This document shows, piece by piece, positions 8,021 to 16,580 of a stretch of 64,000 nt of DNA. The position numbers were made by a program, and so were the translations under genes. The notes beneath the pieces are model-generated. The model made no database searches. It was not told the DNA's origin and saw only the letters and a list, made by a program, of their open reading frames with translations. The stretch lies in the NCBI RefSeq assembly GCF_039540575.1, contig NZ_BAABFC010000001.1, positions 434,001-498,000 of the forward strand, in the 5' to 3' direction. The stretch's first letter is position 1; each line of letters begins with the position of its first letter. Origin of the DNA: Pseudaeromonas paramecii. Lineage in GTDB: Bacteria > Pseudomonadota > Gammaproteobacteria > Enterobacterales > Aeromonadaceae.

Positions 8021-8293
8021 TTAGTTGACGGCGTCTTTGAGTGCCTTGCCAGCCTTGAAGGCCGGTTGCTTGGCCGCGGCGATTTCGATGGTGGCGCCGG
8101 TTTGCGGATTGCGACCGGTGCGAGAGGCACGTTCACGTACCATGAATGTGCCGAAACCCACCAAAGAGACCTGATCGCCAGTCTTCAGGGATTCTGTTAC
8201 CGCCTCAATGAAAGCGTCCAGCGCACGACCGGCAGAGGCCTTAGACAGATCTGCATCCTCAGAAATTTTGTCGATCAGTTGAGATTTATTCAC
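8021..8293 (-). CDS. hupB: DNA-binding protein HU-beta
   Basis: This nucleoid protein bends and compacts DNA as a homo- or heterodimer with HU-alpha. The 90-residue product VNKSQLIDKI... has the conserved HU core (VSLVGFGTFMVRERASRTGRNPQTG), including the RNP tip of the beta-arm that intercalates in the minor groove. The start is GTG at 8293, preceded by GGGGAAGA; upstream in-frame codons lack HU similarity. It lies directly downstream of lon and upstream of ppiD, the conserved order, with its own promoter. Confidence 0.96.
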   Translation of the reverse strand: MNKSQLIDKISEDADLSKASAGRALDAFIEAVTESLKTGDQVSLVGFGTFMVRERASRTGRNPQTGATIEIAAAKQPAFKAGKALKDAVN

Positions 8294-8359
8294 CTTTATC
8301 TTCCCCTTATTTTTAGCCTTAGCTGACTGGCCGGATCCCAGGCCACAGCGAGTCCCCGC

Positions 8360-8388
8360 TTTATAACAATCCTCCAGATCGGTTGCAA
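8360..8388 (-). promoter_or_regulatory. sigma-70 promoter of hupB
   Basis: Minus-strand TTGCAA (8383-8388), a 17-bp spacer and TATAAA (8360-8365) are followed by a GC-rich discriminator, about 67 bp before the hupB start. Confidence 0.7.
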
Positions 8389-8461
8389 GCAACCCACCGG
8401 CGGATCCCTGCCCCATCTCACGCTTTTACACGGCGTTGGTACCAATGCACTGAGATGGGAT

Positions 8462-8494
8462 AAAAAGCAGGCGTCAACCACGGTTGACGCCTGC
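8462..8494 (-). terminator. rho-independent terminator of lon
   Basis: A near-perfect 13-bp stem (GCAGGCGTCAACC with its complement, 2-base loop) is followed on the minus strand by TTTTTA. It begins 7 bp after the lon stop codon. Confidence 0.88.
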
Positions 8495-8500
8495 CTTGTA

Positions 8501-10855
8501 TTACTGGGTCACCACCTCGAAGCCCGCCACCGGCTCCTGTAGCGCCAGCGCCAGCACCTCGTCGATCCAGCGCACCGCATGGATTTCCAGATCCTGCTTG
8601 ACGTTGTCCGGGATCTCTTCGAGATCCTTGGCATTTTCATAGGGGATCACCACCCGCTTGATGCCACCTCGGTGTGCCGCCAGCAGCTTCTCTTTGAGAC
8701 CGCCGATGGGCAACACCTCACCCCGCAGGGTGATCTCGCCGGTCATGGCCACATCGGCCCGCACCGGATTACCGGTGAGGCTGGAGACCAAGGCGGTACA
8801 CATGGCGATACCGGCACTGGGGCCATCCTTGGGCGTAGCACCTTCCGGTACGTGCACATGGATATCCCGCTTCTCGTAGAAATCGGCATTGATGCGCAGC
8901 TGTTCCGCCCGGGCACGCACCACCGTCATGGCCGCCTGGATGGACTCCTGCATCACATCCCCCAGGGAGCCGGTGAAGGTGAGCTTACCCTTGCCCGGCA
9001 CATTGGTGGCCTCGATGGTGAGCAGATCGCCCCCCACTTCGGTCCACGCCAGACCGCAGACCTGGCCCACCTGGTTGTGATCTTCAGCCTTACCATAATC
9101 GAAGCGCTGAACCCCCAGGTACTCCTTGAGATTGTCCTGATTGATGGTGACGTGCTTCAGATCCTTGTTCAGCAGGATGGACTTCACCGCCTTACGACAC
9201 AGCTTGGAGAGTTCCCGCTCCAGGCTACGCACGCCGGCTTCTCGGGTGTAGTAGCGAATGATGCCGACAATGGCGGAGTCCTCTATGGTGATCTCCTTTT
9301 CTTTCAGACCATTGCGCTCAATTTGCTTCTGAACCAGGTGACGTTTGGCGATGTTGAGCTTCTCGTCCTCCGTGTAGCCAGACAGACGAATGACCTCCAT
9401 CCGATCCAGCAAGGGGCCCGGAATGTTCATGGAGTTGGAGGTGGCGACAAACATCACATCGGACAGGTCGTAGTCGACCTCCAGGTAATGGTCGTTGAAG
9501 CTATTGTTCTGTTCCGGATCCAACACTTCCAGCAGCGCAGAAGCCGGATCGCCACGCATGTCGGAGGACATCTTGTCGATCTCATCCAGCAGGAACAGCG
9601 GGTTCTTCACCCCCACCTTGGCCATTTTCTGGATGAGTTTCCCTGGCATGGAACCTATGTAGGTACGGCGGTGACCGCGGATCTCGGCCTCATCCCGCAC
9701 GCCACCTAAGGCCATACGCACATACTTGCGCCCGGTCGCCTTGGCGATGGACTGCCCCAGGGAGGTCTTGCCCACCCCGGGCGGGCCAACCAGACACAGG
9801 ATGGGCCCCTTGATGCGGTTGGTGCGGCTTTGCACCGCCAGGTATTCCAGAATGCGTTCCTTGACCTTCTCCAGGCCATAATGGTCGGCATTGAGCACCT
9901 TGTCAGCCAGCACCAGATCCCGTTTGACCTTGGATTTGGCCTTCCAGGGCACACTCAGCATCCAGTCGATATAGCCACGCACGACGGTGGCCTCGGCAGA
10001 CATGGGGGACATCATCTTGAGCTTGGACAGCTCGGACTCCACCTTCTCCTTGGCCTCGGCAGGCATGCTGGCCTCGTCGATCTTCTTCTGCAGGGCATCG
10101 AATTCATCGCTGCCATTTTCATCCATCTCGCCGAGCTCTTTCTGGATGGCCTTCATCTGCTCGTTGAGGTAGTACTCCCGCTGGCTCTTCTCCATCTGCT
10201 TCTTCACGCGGGAGCGAATGCGCTTCTCCACCTGCAACAGATCCATCTCGGACTCCATCATGGCCATCAGGAACATGAGTCGCTCGGCCACTTCCGGCTG
10301 CTCCAGCACCTTTTGCTTGTCGGACAGCTTGAGCGGCATATGGGCCGCCATGGTGTCCGCCAGCCGGGCAGGATCGTCGATGGCAGAGATGGAGGTCAGC
10401 ACCTCGGCGGGGATCTTCTTGTTGAGCTTGATATAACCGTCAAACTGCGCCAGGGCAGAACGCACCAGCACATCGGCCTCGGACTCGGCCACCTCGACGG
10501 AGGCCAGATAGGTAGCCTCACCGACGAAGAAGGCCTCTTCATCCGTCAGCTTGTCGAGATTCGCCCGCTGGGCCCCCTCGACCAGCACCTTGACGGTACC
10601 ATCCGGCAGCTTGAGCAGTTGCAGGATATTGGCGATGGTGCCGACCCGGTAGATGTCGTCCAGACCAGGATCGTCATTGCCGGCCTCTTTTTGGGCCACC
10701 AACAGTACCTTCTTGCCCTCGGCCATGGCCGCTTCCAGGCAACGGATGGACTTTTCACGTCCAACAAACAAGGGGATCACCATGTGGGGATACACCACCA
10801 CATCCCGCAGGGGTAAAACGGGAATTACAACGCGTTCGGAACGCTCAAGATTCAT
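8501..10855 (-). CDS. lon: ATP-dependent protease Lon
   Basis: This cytoplasmic AAA+ serine protease degrades misfolded proteins and regulators such as SulA and antitoxins. The 784 residues (same length as E. coli Lon) comprise an N-terminal substrate-binding domain, a coiled-coil around 190-270 (EKRIRSRVKKQMEKSQREYY) and the AAA+ module with Walker A GPPGVGKTSLG near 356 and Walker B LFLLDEIDK. The protease domain carries the catalytic serine in KDGPSAGIAMCTALVSS and lysine in GGLKEKLLAAHRGG. It sits between clpX and hupB as usual and has a sigma-32-type promoter of its own. Confidence 0.98.
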   Translation of the reverse strand: MNLERSERVVIPVLPLRDVVVYPHMVIPLFVGREKSIRCLEAAMAEGKKVLLVAQKEAGNDDPGLDDIYRVGTIANILQLLKLPDGTVKVLVEGAQRANLDKLTDEEAFFVGEATYLASVEVAESEADVLVRSALAQFDGYIKLNKKIPAEVLTSISAIDDPARLADTMAAHMPLKLSDKQKVLEQPEVAERLMFLMAMMESEMDLLQVEKRIRSRVKKQMEKSQREYYLNEQMKAIQKELGEMDENGSDEFDALQKKIDEASMPAEAKEKVESELSKLKMMSPMSAEATVVRGYIDWMLSVPWKAKSKVKRDLVLADKVLNADHYGLEKVKERILEYLAVQSRTNRIKGPILCLVGPPGVGKTSLGQSIAKATGRKYVRMALGGVRDEAEIRGHRRTYIGSMPGKLIQKMAKVGVKNPLFLLDEIDKMSSDMRGDPASALLEVLDPEQNNSFNDHYLEVDYDLSDVMFVATSNSMNIPGPLLDRMEVIRLSGYTEDEKLNIAKRHLVQKQIERNGLKEKEITIEDSAIVGIIRYYTREAGVRSLERELSKLCRKAVKSILLNKDLKHVTINQDNLKEYLGVQRFDYGKAEDHNQVGQVCGLAWTEVGGDLLTIEATNVPGKGKLTFTGSLGDVMQESIQAAMTVVRARAEQLRINADFYEKRDIHVHVPEGATPKDGPSAGIAMCTALVSSLTGNPVRADVAMTGEITLRGEVLPIGGLKEKLLAAHRGGIKRVVIPYENAKDLEEIPDNVKQDLEIHAVRWIDEVLALALQEPVAGFEVVTQ

Positions 10856-10904
10856 AGGCTTTTCTCTTGTTGCTGATGCCTTTTTGCAAAGCAGATGGGT
10901 CAGT

Positions 10905-10931
10905 ATATGGGGCCGCTTCCGGCAGATTCAA
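10905..10931 (-). promoter_or_regulatory. sigma-32 (heat-shock) promoter of lon
   Basis: On the minus strand TTGAA (10927-10931) is followed after 14 bp by CCCCATAT (10905-10912), a perfect match to the RpoH -10 consensus CCCCATNT. It ends about 50 bp before the lon ATG. Heat-shock control of lon is established in E. coli. Confidence 0.8.
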
Positions 10932-10954
10932 TTGTCAGGGGGGCAAAAAAAACA

Positions 10955-10975
10955 AAAGGGGCCAATAGCCCCTTT
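10955..10975 (-). terminator. rho-independent terminator of clpX
   Basis: An AAAGGGGC/GCCCCTTT stem with a 5-base loop is followed on the minus strand by TGTTTTTTTT. It lies 22 bp after the clpX stop. Confidence 0.88.
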
Positions 10976-10997
10976 CGATTGCTTAAAAGCTGCGCAG

Positions 10998-12278
10998 TCA
11001 GTCGCCAGAAGCCACTTGCCGCTCAGGGTTTTCATAGATCAACAAGGGGGCGCTCTCGCCCTTGATCACGGTTTCGTCGATCACCACCTTGCTGACGCTC
11101 TCTTGGGAGGGCAGATCGTACATGGTATCCAGCAGCACACCTTCCACGATGGAACGCAGGCCACGGGCACCGGTCTTGCGCTCCATCGCCTTCTTGGCAA
11201 TGGCCCGCAGCGCCTCTTCCCGAAACTCCAGCTCCACCCCTTCGAGCTTGAACAGCGCCTGGTATTGCTTGGTCAGGGCATTCTTCGGCTCGTTGAGGAT
11301 CTGGATCAGCGCGGCTTCATCCAGCTCGGTCAAGGTGGCCACCACCGGCAGACGACCGATGAACTCCGGGATCAGACCGTACTTGATCAGATCTTCGGGC
11401 TCCACCTTGGCAAAAGACTCAGACAGGGTCACTGCCTTGGCTTTGGTCTTCACCTCGGCCTTGAAGCCGATGCCGGTGCCGGTGGCCGAACGCTGCTCGA
11501 TCACCTTGTCGAGACCCGCAAACGCACCGCCACAGATAAACAGGATCTTGGAGGTGTCCACCTGCAAGAACTCCTGCTGCGGGTGCTTGCGGCCACCTTG
11601 CGGCGGCACAGAGGCGATGGTGCCTTCGATCAGCTTCAGCAATGCCTGCTGTACCCCTTCACCGGAGACATCCCGGGTGATGGAGGGGTTATCCGACTTG
11701 CGGGAGATCTTGTCGATTTCGTCGATGTAGACGATGCCCCGCTGGGCCTTCTCGATGTCGTAGTCGCACTTTTGCAGCAGCTTCTGGATGATGTTCTCCA
11801 CGTCCTCCCCCACATAGCCGGCTTCGGTCAGGGTGGTGGCATCGGCCATGGTGAAGGGCACATCCAGCAGGCGGGCCAGGGTTTCGGCCAGCAGGGTCTT
11901 ACCGCTCCCCGTGGGGCCGATCAGCAAGATATTGGACTTGCCCAGCTCCACGCCGTCGGCGGCATGGCCGCTGCGCAGCCGCTTGTAGTGGTTATACACG
12001 GCCACGGCCAACACCTTCTTGGCATGCGCCTGACCGATGACATAGTCATCCAGATGGGCGCGGATGGCGTGGGGGGTCGGCAATTCGGACTCATCCCGCC
12101 GGGGGCTAATCTCGCGGATCTCCTCGCGGATGATGTCGTTGCACAGGTCTACACATTCATCACAGATGTAGACTGACGGGCCGGCGATCAGCTTGCGAAC
12201 CTCATGCTGGCTCTTGCCACAAAACGAGCAGTAGAGCAGCTTGCTGTGGTCGCCATCCCCTTTGCGCTTGTCTGTCAT
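10998..12278 (-). CDS. clpX: ATP-dependent Clp protease ATP-binding subunit ClpX
   Basis: This AAA+ unfoldase recognises tagged substrates (for example SsrA-tagged proteins) and threads them into ClpP. The N-terminal C4 zinc-binding domain is visible as CSFCGKSQHE...CDECVDLC. Walker A is GPTGSGKTLLAETLA, Walker B IVYIDEIDKI, and the sensor-2 region lies in the C-terminus (GARGLRSIVEGVLLDTMYDLP). Length 426 is standard. The ATG at 12278 has GAGG seven bases upstream. It follows clpP with a 75-bp gap and the two probably share a transcript. Confidence 0.98.
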   Translation of the reverse strand: MTDKRKGDGDHSKLLYCSFCGKSQHEVRKLIAGPSVYICDECVDLCNDIIREEIREISPRRDESELPTPHAIRAHLDDYVIGQAHAKKVLAVAVYNHYKRLRSGHAADGVELGKSNILLIGPTGSGKTLLAETLARLLDVPFTMADATTLTEAGYVGEDVENIIQKLLQKCDYDIEKAQRGIVYIDEIDKISRKSDNPSITRDVSGEGVQQALLKLIEGTIASVPPQGGRKHPQQEFLQVDTSKILFICGGAFAGLDKVIEQRSATGTGIGFKAEVKTKAKAVTLSESFAKVEPEDLIKYGLIPEFIGRLPVVATLTELDEAALIQILNEPKNALTKQYQALFKLEGVELEFREEALRAIAKKAMERKTGARGLRSIVEGVLLDTMYDLPSQESVSKVVIDETVIKGESAPLLIYENPERQVASGD

Positions 12279-12353
12279 TCATTAACCTCAATTACATCTT
12301 CTTGGTGTGGCCACGCCACCTGCCAAGCAGTCTATCTTAGGCTGACGCGGGTG

Positions 12354-12977
12354 TCAGTCCCGTTTTGCCAGCACGGCATCCACCAGACCATAGGCAACCG
12401 CCTGCTCGGCCGACATGAAATTATCCCGATCCGTATCCCGCTCAATGGTTTCCAGCGGCTGACCGGTATGGAAGGCCAGCCGGTCATTCAGGGTCTGCTT
12501 GATCTTCAAAATTTCCATGGCATGGATCTGGATGTCAGAGGCCTGGCCCTGGAAGCCGCCCAGCGGCTGGTGGATCATCACCCGGGAGTGGGGCAGACAG
12601 AAGCGCTTGCCCTCGGCGCCACCGGCCAGCAGGAAGGCTCCCATGGAGCAGGCCTGGCCCATGCAGACGGTGCTCACATCCGGCTTGATAAATTGCATGG
12701 TGTCATAGATGGACATGCCCGCGGTGACGGAACCACCGGGGGAGTTGATGTACAGGTAGATGTCCTTGTCCGGACTCTCGGACTCCAGAAACAGCAGTTG
12801 CGCCACCACCAGGTTGGCCATCTGATCTTCCACCTGGCCGGTGAGGAAGATCACCCGCTCCTTGAGCAAGCGGGAGTAGATGTCATAGGAACGCTCTCCC
12901 TTGGCGGTCTGCTCCACCACCATGGGAACCAAGGCATTGCTGGGCGCCAGCAGAGGATCATTAAAATAATTGTTCAT
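12354..12977 (-). CDS. clpP: ATP-dependent Clp protease proteolytic subunit ClpP
   Basis: This tetradecameric serine protease core works with ClpX and ClpA. The 207-residue product keeps the catalytic triad S111 (MGQACSMGAFLL), H136 (SRVMIHQPLGG) and D185, numbered as in E. coli, and the same N-terminal propeptide region. It lies between tig and clpX. The tig terminator is just upstream, so either read-through or a promoter I could not recognise drives it. Confidence 0.98.
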   Translation of the reverse strand: MNNYFNDPLLAPSNALVPMVVEQTAKGERSYDIYSRLLKERVIFLTGQVEDQMANLVVAQLLFLESESPDKDIYLYINSPGGSVTAGMSIYDTMQFIKPDVSTVCMGQACSMGAFLLAGGAEGKRFCLPHSRVMIHQPLGGFQGQASDIQIHAMEILKIKQTLNDRLAFHTGQPLETIERDTDRDNFMSAEQAVAYGLVDAVLAKRD

Positions 12978-12996
12978 ATTGTGCTGTTCCTGAAAA

Positions 12997-13027
12997 TAAA
13001 AAGGCCCGCGTGAGCATCACACGGGCC
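12997..13027 (-). terminator. rho-independent terminator of tig
   Basis: A GGCCCG/CGGGCC stem extended by partly paired CGTGA/TCACG is followed on the minus strand by TTTTTATTTT. It sits between tig and clpP. Confidence 0.8.
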
Positions 13028-13064
13028 ATTATAGCCATCAGCTTTACCAATCCGTCAAATGGGA

Positions 13065-14375
13065 TCAGGCAGCAACGGCGTTTTTGTTGATGACTTCGTC
13101 AAAAGACATCGGCTTTTCAGTCACTTGAGCCTTGCTCATGATGAACTCTACCGCCTGTTCCTCTACGGCCAGGTTGCGGATATTGTTCAGCAATTGCTCG
13201 TTCTTGAAGTAGTAATCCACCACTTCTTGCGGGTCTTCGTAGGCAGTGGCCATGGACTCGATGATGCTCTTCACGCGCTCATCGTCAGCCTTGATCTGGT
13301 TGGTACGAATGACTTCGCCCAACAGCAGGCCAATGCGCACGCGGCGCTCGGCTTCGTCCTGGAACAGCTCATCCGGCAGCTGCGGCACGTTCTTGCCTTG
13401 AGCACCGCCGAAACGCTGCATGGCTTGTTGGCGCAGGCCTTCGATTTCCTGAGCCACGGCGGCTTGGGGAACATCCAGGGCGTTGTGCTCAACCAGACCG
13501 TTCAGCACCTGCTCCTTGACGCGGTTCTTCAGCGCCTGGCTCAGTTCACGCTCCATGTTCTTGCGCACTTCGGCCTTCAGGCTGTCCACGGCACCGTCTT
13601 CGATACCGAAACGCTTGACGAACTCTTCGGTCAGTTCGGGCAGCTCTTGCTTCTCAACCTTGTTCAGGGTGATGGCGAACTTGGCGGCCTTACCCTTCAG
13701 GTGCTCGGCGTGATACTCCTCGGGGAAGGTCACATCGATGTCAAAAGATTCACCGGCCTTCTTGCCTTGGATGCCGTCTTCAAAACCGGGGATCATGCGG
13801 CCAGCGCCCATCACCAGGTTGAAGTTTTCAGCCTTGCCACCTTCGAACTCTTCACCGTCGATGGAACCCACGAAGTTCATGTTGACACGCAGGCCATCGG
13901 CAGCGGCATCGGTCGCCTCAACCCAGGTGGCGTGTTGCTTGCGCAGGGTTTCCAGCATCTTGTCCAGATCGGCGTCAGCCACGGCAGCCACCGGCTTTTC
14001 AACCTGGATGGCTTCGAGGTTCTGCACCTCGATTTCCGGGTAGACTTCAAAGGTGGCGGTGAAGACGAAATCGGCACCGGCTTCAAAGGTCTTGACGTCC
14101 ATGGACGGCGCGCCAACCGGGCTCAGCTTCTGAGCGATCACGGCTTCGATGTAGTTGCGCTGCATCAGGTCGTTGGCCACGTCGGCGGCAACAGACTGGC
14201 CATACATCTTCTTGATCATGGCAACCGGGGCCTTGCCGGGACGGAAACCGTCAACGCGACGAGTCTTGGCCAGCTTGTTCAGGCGGGTGTTGATTTCCTT
14301 GTCCATCACATCAGCCGGAACTGTGATAGTAAGACGGCGCTCCAGACCTTGGGTCGTCTCTACAGAAACTTGCAT
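13065..14375 (-). CDS. tig: trigger factor
   Basis: This ribosome-associated chaperone and peptidyl-prolyl isomerase receives nascent chains at the exit tunnel. The N-terminal ribosome-docking signature GFRPGKAP is at residues 43-50. The FKBP-type domain follows (about 150-245), then the long helical C-terminal chaperone arms. At 436 residues the length is typical. It heads the tig-clpP-clpX-lon block. Confidence 0.97.
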   Translation of the reverse strand: MQVSVETTQGLERRLTITVPADVMDKEINTRLNKLAKTRRVDGFRPGKAPVAMIKKMYGQSVAADVANDLMQRNYIEAVIAQKLSPVGAPSMDVKTFEAGADFVFTATFEVYPEIEVQNLEAIQVEKPVAAVADADLDKMLETLRKQHATWVEATDAAADGLRVNMNFVGSIDGEEFEGGKAENFNLVMGAGRMIPGFEDGIQGKKAGESFDIDVTFPEEYHAEHLKGKAAKFAITLNKVEKQELPELTEEFVKRFGIEDGAVDSLKAEVRKNMERELSQALKNRVKEQVLNGLVEHNALDVPQAAVAQEIEGLRQQAMQRFGGAQGKNVPQLPDELFQDEAERRVRIGLLLGEVIRTNQIKADDERVKSIIESMATAYEDPQEVVDYYFKNEQLLNNIRNLAVEEQAVEFIMSKAQVTEKPMSFDEVINKNAVAA

Positions 14376-14461
14376 TGCTATACCTCGTTCAACTCAGCAC
14401 TCACTGTGCTGGCCCTGATTCTCAGTTCGGCCGGGAGTACCCGGACCATACGCTTAGTAAG

Positions 14462-14485
14462 ACAGGGAATCATTCCATTCCCTGT
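14462..14485 (-). other. perfect hairpin in the tig 5' leader
   Basis: Nine bases (ACAGGGAAT) and their exact complement surround a 6-base loop. It lies roughly 10 bases after the expected start of the tig transcript and about 87 bases before the tig ATG. There is no T-run, so it does not look like a terminator; mRNA stability or regulation is possible. Confidence 0.5.
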
Positions 14486-14502
14486 GCATAAAATGACGCG
14501 GC

Positions 14503-14531
14503 ATTATAGCCACTCTCTTTGGGTGAGTCGA
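14503..14531 (-). promoter_or_regulatory. sigma-70 promoter of tig
   Basis: Minus-strand TCGACT (14526-14531), 17 bp and a consensus TATAAT (14503-14508). It implies a leader of about 120 bases on the tig mRNA. Confidence 0.7.
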
Positions 14532-14736
14532 GCCATAGCCCGGCGCAGTGGCAGACCAAATCCCGTCTCAATGGACAAAGTTGCTCAGATATCCGGCACT
14601 CGGTGTGGTTTTGAGATCCTAGCCACAGTTTGCGCCTGCCCGAGCTGGCGCGCGATTCCTGGGCTGACTGCCCAACCTTGTCGCACTTTGCTACAGTGCG
14701 CTCCTTCATTCCACGCCAACAGGCAGCAGCGCCATC

Positions 14737-15825
14737 ATGACACAGACCCCGCCCCTGGGACTTATCGAAGGCTTTTTCGGTAAAGGCTGGCAGTGGCCGG
14801 ACCGGCTGGCTTACCCGGCCTGGCTCAAGGCCCATGGCTATGATTTCTATCTTTACGCCCCCAAGGAGGATGCCTGCCTGCGCCGGCGTTGGCAGCAGGA
14901 GTGGGATCCGGCCACCCTGGCCCAGCTGCAGGCCCTGCGTCAGGCCTGTCGACAGGCCGGCATCGCCTTTGGCATCGGCCTGACCCCCATGGCCGCCCAT
15001 CATGACTATGCTGCCAGCCGGCCACGCCTGCTGGCGCGGGTGCGTCAGATAGAGGCGGCACTGGCGCCGGATATTTTCGCCCTGCTGTTTGATGACATGC
15101 CCAGCGACACCCCACAGCTGGCCCAGTTGCAGATCGCCATGGCCCACGATGTGGCCGCCGTCAGTGCGGCCCAGCGCTTCATCCTCTGCCCCAGCTTTTA
15201 CAGCACGGATCCCATTCTGGAGAAGGTGTTCGGCGCCATGCCGGCCCATTACTGGCACACCCTGGGCCAGGGGCTCGACCGTCGCTTCGATCTGTTCTGG
15301 ACCGGCCCCAAGGTCTGCTCCACCGACTATCCGCTGGATCATCTGAGCTGGGTGACCGATCAGTTGGGCCGCCGGCCGTTCTTGTGGGACAACTACCCGG
15401 TGAACGACGGCAAGAAGGCCAGCGACTACCTCTATCTGGCCCCCTTTAGCGGTCGGGGTCAGGCTCAGGCGCCTTATCTCGCCGGCCACGCCGTCAACCC
15501 CATGAAGCAGCCCACCCTCTCGCGCCTGCCCCTGGCCACCCTGCCCATGGCCTATGCCGATGCCAACTATTGTGCGGCCGAGGCCTTTTTGCCGGCAGCC
15601 AGAGACTGTGTGACGGCGGGGCTGGCCGAGCAGCTGGCGCAGGATCTGCCGCTGCTGGCGGAGGTGGGCTTGCCGGATCTGACACCGCCTCAGCGGCAGA
15701 CATTGCAGGGCCATTACCGGCCCTGGCTTGACTGTGCCGATGAGGCCAGCCGGCGCTGCGCCCGCGAGCTGCTCAGCTGGCTGGATGGCGGCTACTGTTT
15801 CGACCCGGCCTGTCTGACGGGTTAA
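14737..15825 (+). CDS. GH84 family beta-N-acetylglucosaminidase-like protein
   Basis: This predicted glycoside hydrolase family 84 enzyme would remove terminal beta-linked N-acetylglucosamine by substrate-assisted catalysis. The family landmarks are visible in order: the first barrel strand GLIEGFFGKGWQW, the catalytic aspartate pair D119-D120 in ALLFDDMPS, and the active-site segments LFWTGPKVCS and LWDNYPVND. No signal peptide is seen, so it may be cytoplasmic. The 362-residue length covers only the catalytic domain, without the carbohydrate-binding modules of secreted hyaluronidase-type relatives. It overlaps the pxpA stop tail-to-tail by 4 bp and appears to be transcribed alone. The 361-bp gap before it holds the tig promoter and leader on the other strand. 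Substrate is unknown. Confidence 0.82.
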   Translation: MTQTPPLGLIEGFFGKGWQWPDRLAYPAWLKAHGYDFYLYAPKEDACLRRRWQQEWDPATLAQLQALRQACRQAGIAFGIGLTPMAAHHDYAASRPRLLARVRQIEAALAPDIFALLFDDMPSDTPQLAQLQIAMAHDVAAVSAAQRFILCPSFYSTDPILEKVFGAMPAHYWHTLGQGLDRRFDLFWTGPKVCSTDYPLDHLSWVTDQLGRRPFLWDNYPVNDGKKASDYLYLAPFSGRGQAQAPYLAGHAVNPMKQPTLSRLPLATLPMAYADANYCAAEAFLPAARDCVTAGLAEQLAQDLPLLAEVGLPDLTPPQRQTLQGHYRPWLDCADEASRRCARELLSWLDGGYCFDPACLTG

Positions 15826-16580
15826 GCCGGCGCCCGGCGGGCAATCCCCGCCTGACTGAGGGCCTCGGCACAACGCCGGGCGAAGGGCAAGGCGTGGGGG
15901 CCGTCGCCGTGCAGGCAGACGGTCTGGGCCTGTAGCCCCACCCAGTGTCCCTCCGAGCTCTGCACGCCGCCATCGCGCACCAGGCTCAGCAGCTGGGCCA
16001 CCGCCGCCTCTTCATCGTCCAGCAGAGCCCCCGGCGTGCCTCTGGGCAGCAGATGGCCATCTGCGCCATAGCCCCGATCCACAAACACCTCGCTCACCCC
16101 CCTCAGCCCCAGGGCCCTGGCTTCGTCGAGCAGGGCGCCACCGGCCAGGGCATAGAGCCGCAGGCTGGGATCCAGATCCTTCACCGCCTGGGCGATGGCC
16201 TGGGCCAGGGGTCTATTCCGTGCCGCCATGTTGTAGAGGGCGCCATGGGGTTTGACATGGTGCAGCCGGCCCCCCGCCGCCAGGACAAAGGCCTGCAGCG
16301 CACCGACCTGATACAGGGTCAGCTCATAGGCCTCCTGCGGGCTGATGGCCAGCTCCCGCCGGCCAAAGCCCTGCCGGTCCGGCAGGCCGGGATGGGCGCC
16401 GATGGCCAGTCCATGGGCCAGGGCTGCCGCCACCGTCTGGCGCATCAGCGCCGGATCACCGGCGTGCACGCCGCAGGCGATATTCACCGAGCTCAGATAC
16501 GGCATCAGGGCCACGTCGTCGCCCAGCGGGTAGGGGCCAAAGCCCTCCCCCAGATCGCAATTCAGATCCACACTCAGCAT
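15822..16580 (-). CDS. pxpA: 5-oxoprolinase subunit A
   Basis: This LamB/YcsF family protein is the ATP-dependent 5-oxoprolinase subunit that acts with PxpB and PxpC to open 5-oxoproline (pyroglutamate) to glutamate. The signature VDLNCDLGEGFG starts the protein, followed by conserved segments NIACGVHAGDP, GAHPGLPDRQGFGRR, VKPHGALYN and VFVDRGYGADGHL. The ATG at 16580 gives 252 residues, matching the family. It overlaps the pxpC stop by 7 bp and is the last gene of pxpB-pxpC-pxpA. Confidence 0.94.
   Translation of the reverse strand: MLSVDLNCDLGEGFGPYPLGDDVALMPYLSSVNIACGVHAGDPALMRQTVAAALAHGLAIGAHPGLPDRQGFGRRELAISPQEAYELTLYQVGALQAFVLAAGGRLHHVKPHGALYNMAARNRPLAQAIAQAVKDLDPSLRLYALAGGALLDEARALGLRGVSEVFVDRGYGADGHLLPRGTPGALLDDEEAAVAQLLSLVRDGGVQSSEGHWVGLQAQTVCLHGDGPHALPFARRCAEALSQAGIARRAPA

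Noticed and set aside
14470..15873. 467-codon minus-strand frame
   Set aside because: It is antisense to the whole GH84 gene, rich in Gly, Gln and Arg, and has no recognisable domain.
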